A stretch of 64,000 bases of DNA from Opisthocomus hoazin (taxonomy: Eukaryota > Chordata > Aves > Opisthocomiformes > Opisthocomidae): assembly GCF_030867145.1 (NCBI RefSeq), contig NC_134422.1, positions 3,254,001-3,318,000 on the forward strand. Direction: 5' to 3'. Under the pieces are notes generated by a model. That model saw nothing but the letters and a program-made list of their open reading frames with translations, was not told where the DNA came from and did no database searches. Positions 62,559 through 64,000 of this stretch are shown in pieces. Each line of letters starts with the position of its first letter. The stretch's first letter is position 1. The position numbers and the translations under genes are program-made.

Positions 62559-62732
62559 CTGAGCTGTTGTCACACTGCCTTATACAGAAGATGCATATCT
62601 TTCCGGACTGGAATTTCTCACTATTGTTCTCCTTTTCAGCATGTTTCACCAAGCTTCCATTGTAGTTAATCAAAAAGTCATTGGGGAAGAATGGAGCAAT
62701 GCCACCAAAGCGCTGCACCTCTGTGCAGAGGT
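62559..62732 (-). CDS. ACVR2A: Candidate ACVR2A cassette exon (58 extra ectodomain residues)
   Basis: The acceptor is TCTCACAG|AC and the donor CTCAG|GTGATT. The 174-nt block is open throughout and symmetric in phase 1, so it fits between exon 1 (ending G) and exon 2 (starting GT) without changing the frame. Residues: starts DLCTEVQRFGG, middle NDFLINYNGSLVK, end KICIFCIRQCDNSS. It has four cysteines (insert positions 3, 47, 50, 54) and three sequons (NGS, NNS, NSS), which suits an extracellular segment. From memory, the ND..I..NG..VK and C-x-F-C...CDN spacing resembles the first strand of TGFBR2. The standard vertebrate ACVR2A lacks it. It could be an alternative exon or an inactive relic. 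Confidence 0.55.
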
Positions 62733-63659
62733 CTGTGAGACTTAAAACATCTTTTACATGGCTAAAATATTAATCTTAAAAATTTTAAAATTGTCCTGAT
62801 GTTCTAAAAGGCTTGTTTCTTCTCCCACAATAAAATTAAAAAACAAAAAAATAAATGAGTTTGCAACTCAATATGGGTCTTACAGTAAACCTGGAAGTTT
62901 TAGTGCAGTTTTTTGTATAACAATATTAAACTTCAGTTCTCCAGGATTACAGTATGATCGGGGGTGGGTGGGGAGCATATCAGGAAACCCATGTCTGCTT
63001 AGATATCTTATCACCTACTTTGAAAATACCTCATTTTTTTTTGCAGTCCACACCTTGCCAAAATGGAAAACTCGTATGGATAAGCCTCCTGTGGAAGTAT
63101 GAAATCCTCAAGCTGAGATGAACACTTCTAAAGAAGAGCTTTCTGGGGGAAGAATCCAGTGCCGAAAAATGGAAGAATGATCTACCTAATGACACTACAC
63201 TAAGTCTTAAGAGCACAGGTTCCTAAACATAGTGGAAACTATGGAGGATGATGTCACCTACAAATAAGAAATACTGGGGGGGGAGGGTAGTATCACTCTT
63301 TAAAAAAAAAATCACTGTTAAAATTCCTTGCAACCCCTTGTTTGCTAGGCAAACAGCAACAAGAAAACACACACTATTCTACTAGAAATACATCTTCTGG
63401 ATTTACAGATACTGGTACAAAAGATACTTTTTTAAAAAGTCAGCTGCTATAGCCACTTTATGTTATTGTTTTACATACGTATCTGGGTAACGGTTTTAAT
63501 TAAAAACATTTATAGGAAGTGTTAAGTGCAGATCCTACTCAGCGTAGACAATATATTGAACCATCCATCTGCTTCTCAAGTTAGGTAACTCAAAAAACGT
63601 CCGGTATCACGGCTGGATCCAAAAGAGCTTCTACAACAGAATCGGGCAACACATACATT

Positions 63660-63811
63660 TTACTGTGGCATGCACAGGATTTGAGTTCTCTTTTTGTTAC
63701 AGATCCAAAGGTTGGTGCTCCAGCAATGGAAGGTGGAGTTGGACCATTCATTAGCTTTTTTTCCTGACATTACACAGCCAGCGCACAATGCATCAGTCTT
63801 TCTGAGGTGAG
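63660..63811 (-). CDS. Weak candidate: second cysteine-rich exon-like block in ACVR2A intron 1
   Basis: After the acceptor TTTATTCTGTAG, two bases and then a 49-codon open frame follow. It includes KTDALCAGCVMSGKK, the sequon NST, and five cysteines in all, ending at TAA (63662-63660). The start phase suits exon 1 of ACVR2A. A phase-1 donor would be ATCT|GTAACA at 63701, which is poor. The plus strand of the same DNA also looks like an exon (63703-63806), so the call is tentative. Confidence 0.2.
63703..63806 (+). other. Exon-like block on the plus strand (possible antisense transcript)
   Basis: The plus strand shows a strong acceptor (TTCTCTTTTTGTTACAG) and a strong donor (CTGAG|GTGAGC) 104 nt apart, with one frame open across. 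No protein is recognised. It may be an antisense noncoding exon in ACVR2A intron 1. Confidence 0.25.
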
Positions 63812-64000
63812 CTACAGAATAAATACATATTTGAACAACACTGAACCGAGCTTGAGTAGATCACTGTTTCTCTCCAGGGTGCAAGCAATGGGCCAAAACG
63901 CTATGACATTCTCCATCCCATCAACACTTCATTTTTACAATTAAGCTCCACTTAATATTTAAAGGCGCCGCAATATTGTAGTTCCAGGAGGAGAGATCTG

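Larger units (their letters stand above)
57469..64000 (-). other. ACVR2A: ACVR2A intron 1 (partial)
   Basis: At least 6.5 kb; the signal-peptide exon 1 was searched for and not found, so the intron continues past the window. It contains two exon-like cysteine-rich blocks, listed separately, and a GC-rich patch at about 58080-58390. No CR1 copy is seen in it. Confidence 0.8.

Noticed and set aside
57469..64000. ACVR2A signal-peptide exon 1
   Set aside because: I looked for the hydrophobic 18-residue start ending in a phase-1 donor and a CpG island; neither is present before 64000.

Overview
This is a bird nuclear genome window. The clues are CR1 LINE fragments ending in the avian (ATTCTGTG)n tail, short GC-rich genes, and two vertebrate genes whose proteins read almost end to end. 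No prokaryotic, plasmid or phage feature is present.

Layout: (1) 1-1840 is a dense CpG island that looks like a bidirectional promoter. A leader exon ending in a consensus donor points leftward; by human 2q23 synteny it is probably MBD5, whose coding part lies outside the window. A triplicated E-box/first-exon/donor module points rightward into ORC4. (2) 2555-21071 (+) is the complete coding sequence of ORC4 (origin recognition complex subunit 4). It has 13 coding exons that splice in phase into 436 residues, the human length, and one intron starts with GC instead of GT. (3) 21072-22560 holds the ORC4 3' end, a short intergenic spacer with a CR1 fragment, and the convergent ACVR2A 3' end. (4) 22560-64000 (-) is ACVR2A (activin receptor type 2A). 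The 3' UTR and coding exons 2-11 are present, encoding residues 19-513 in the 513-residue numbering. The signal-peptide exon 1 and the promoter lie beyond 64000.

Mobile elements are almost all CR1: nine recognisable pieces. One of about 1.4 kb (46300-47720) keeps a 440-codon open frame covering the C-terminal part of the reverse transcriptase. One MIR-like SINE relic is visible near 52.3 kb.

The most interesting observation is in ACVR2A intron 1. At 62559-62732 (-) there is an unannotated-looking, symmetric phase 1-1 exon of 174 nt with good splice sites. It would insert 58 residues with four cysteines and three N-glycosylation sequons between the signal peptide and the ligand-binding domain. 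Its end resembles the N-terminal strand of TGFBR2. A second, weaker cysteine-rich candidate lies at 63701-63811. If real, these would give a longer activin receptor ectodomain. Other points are the GC-AG intron in ORC4, the tandemly triplicated first-exon module, same-orientation CR1 copies on both sides of ACVR2A exon 10, and loss of the A8 coding tract known from human ACVR2A.
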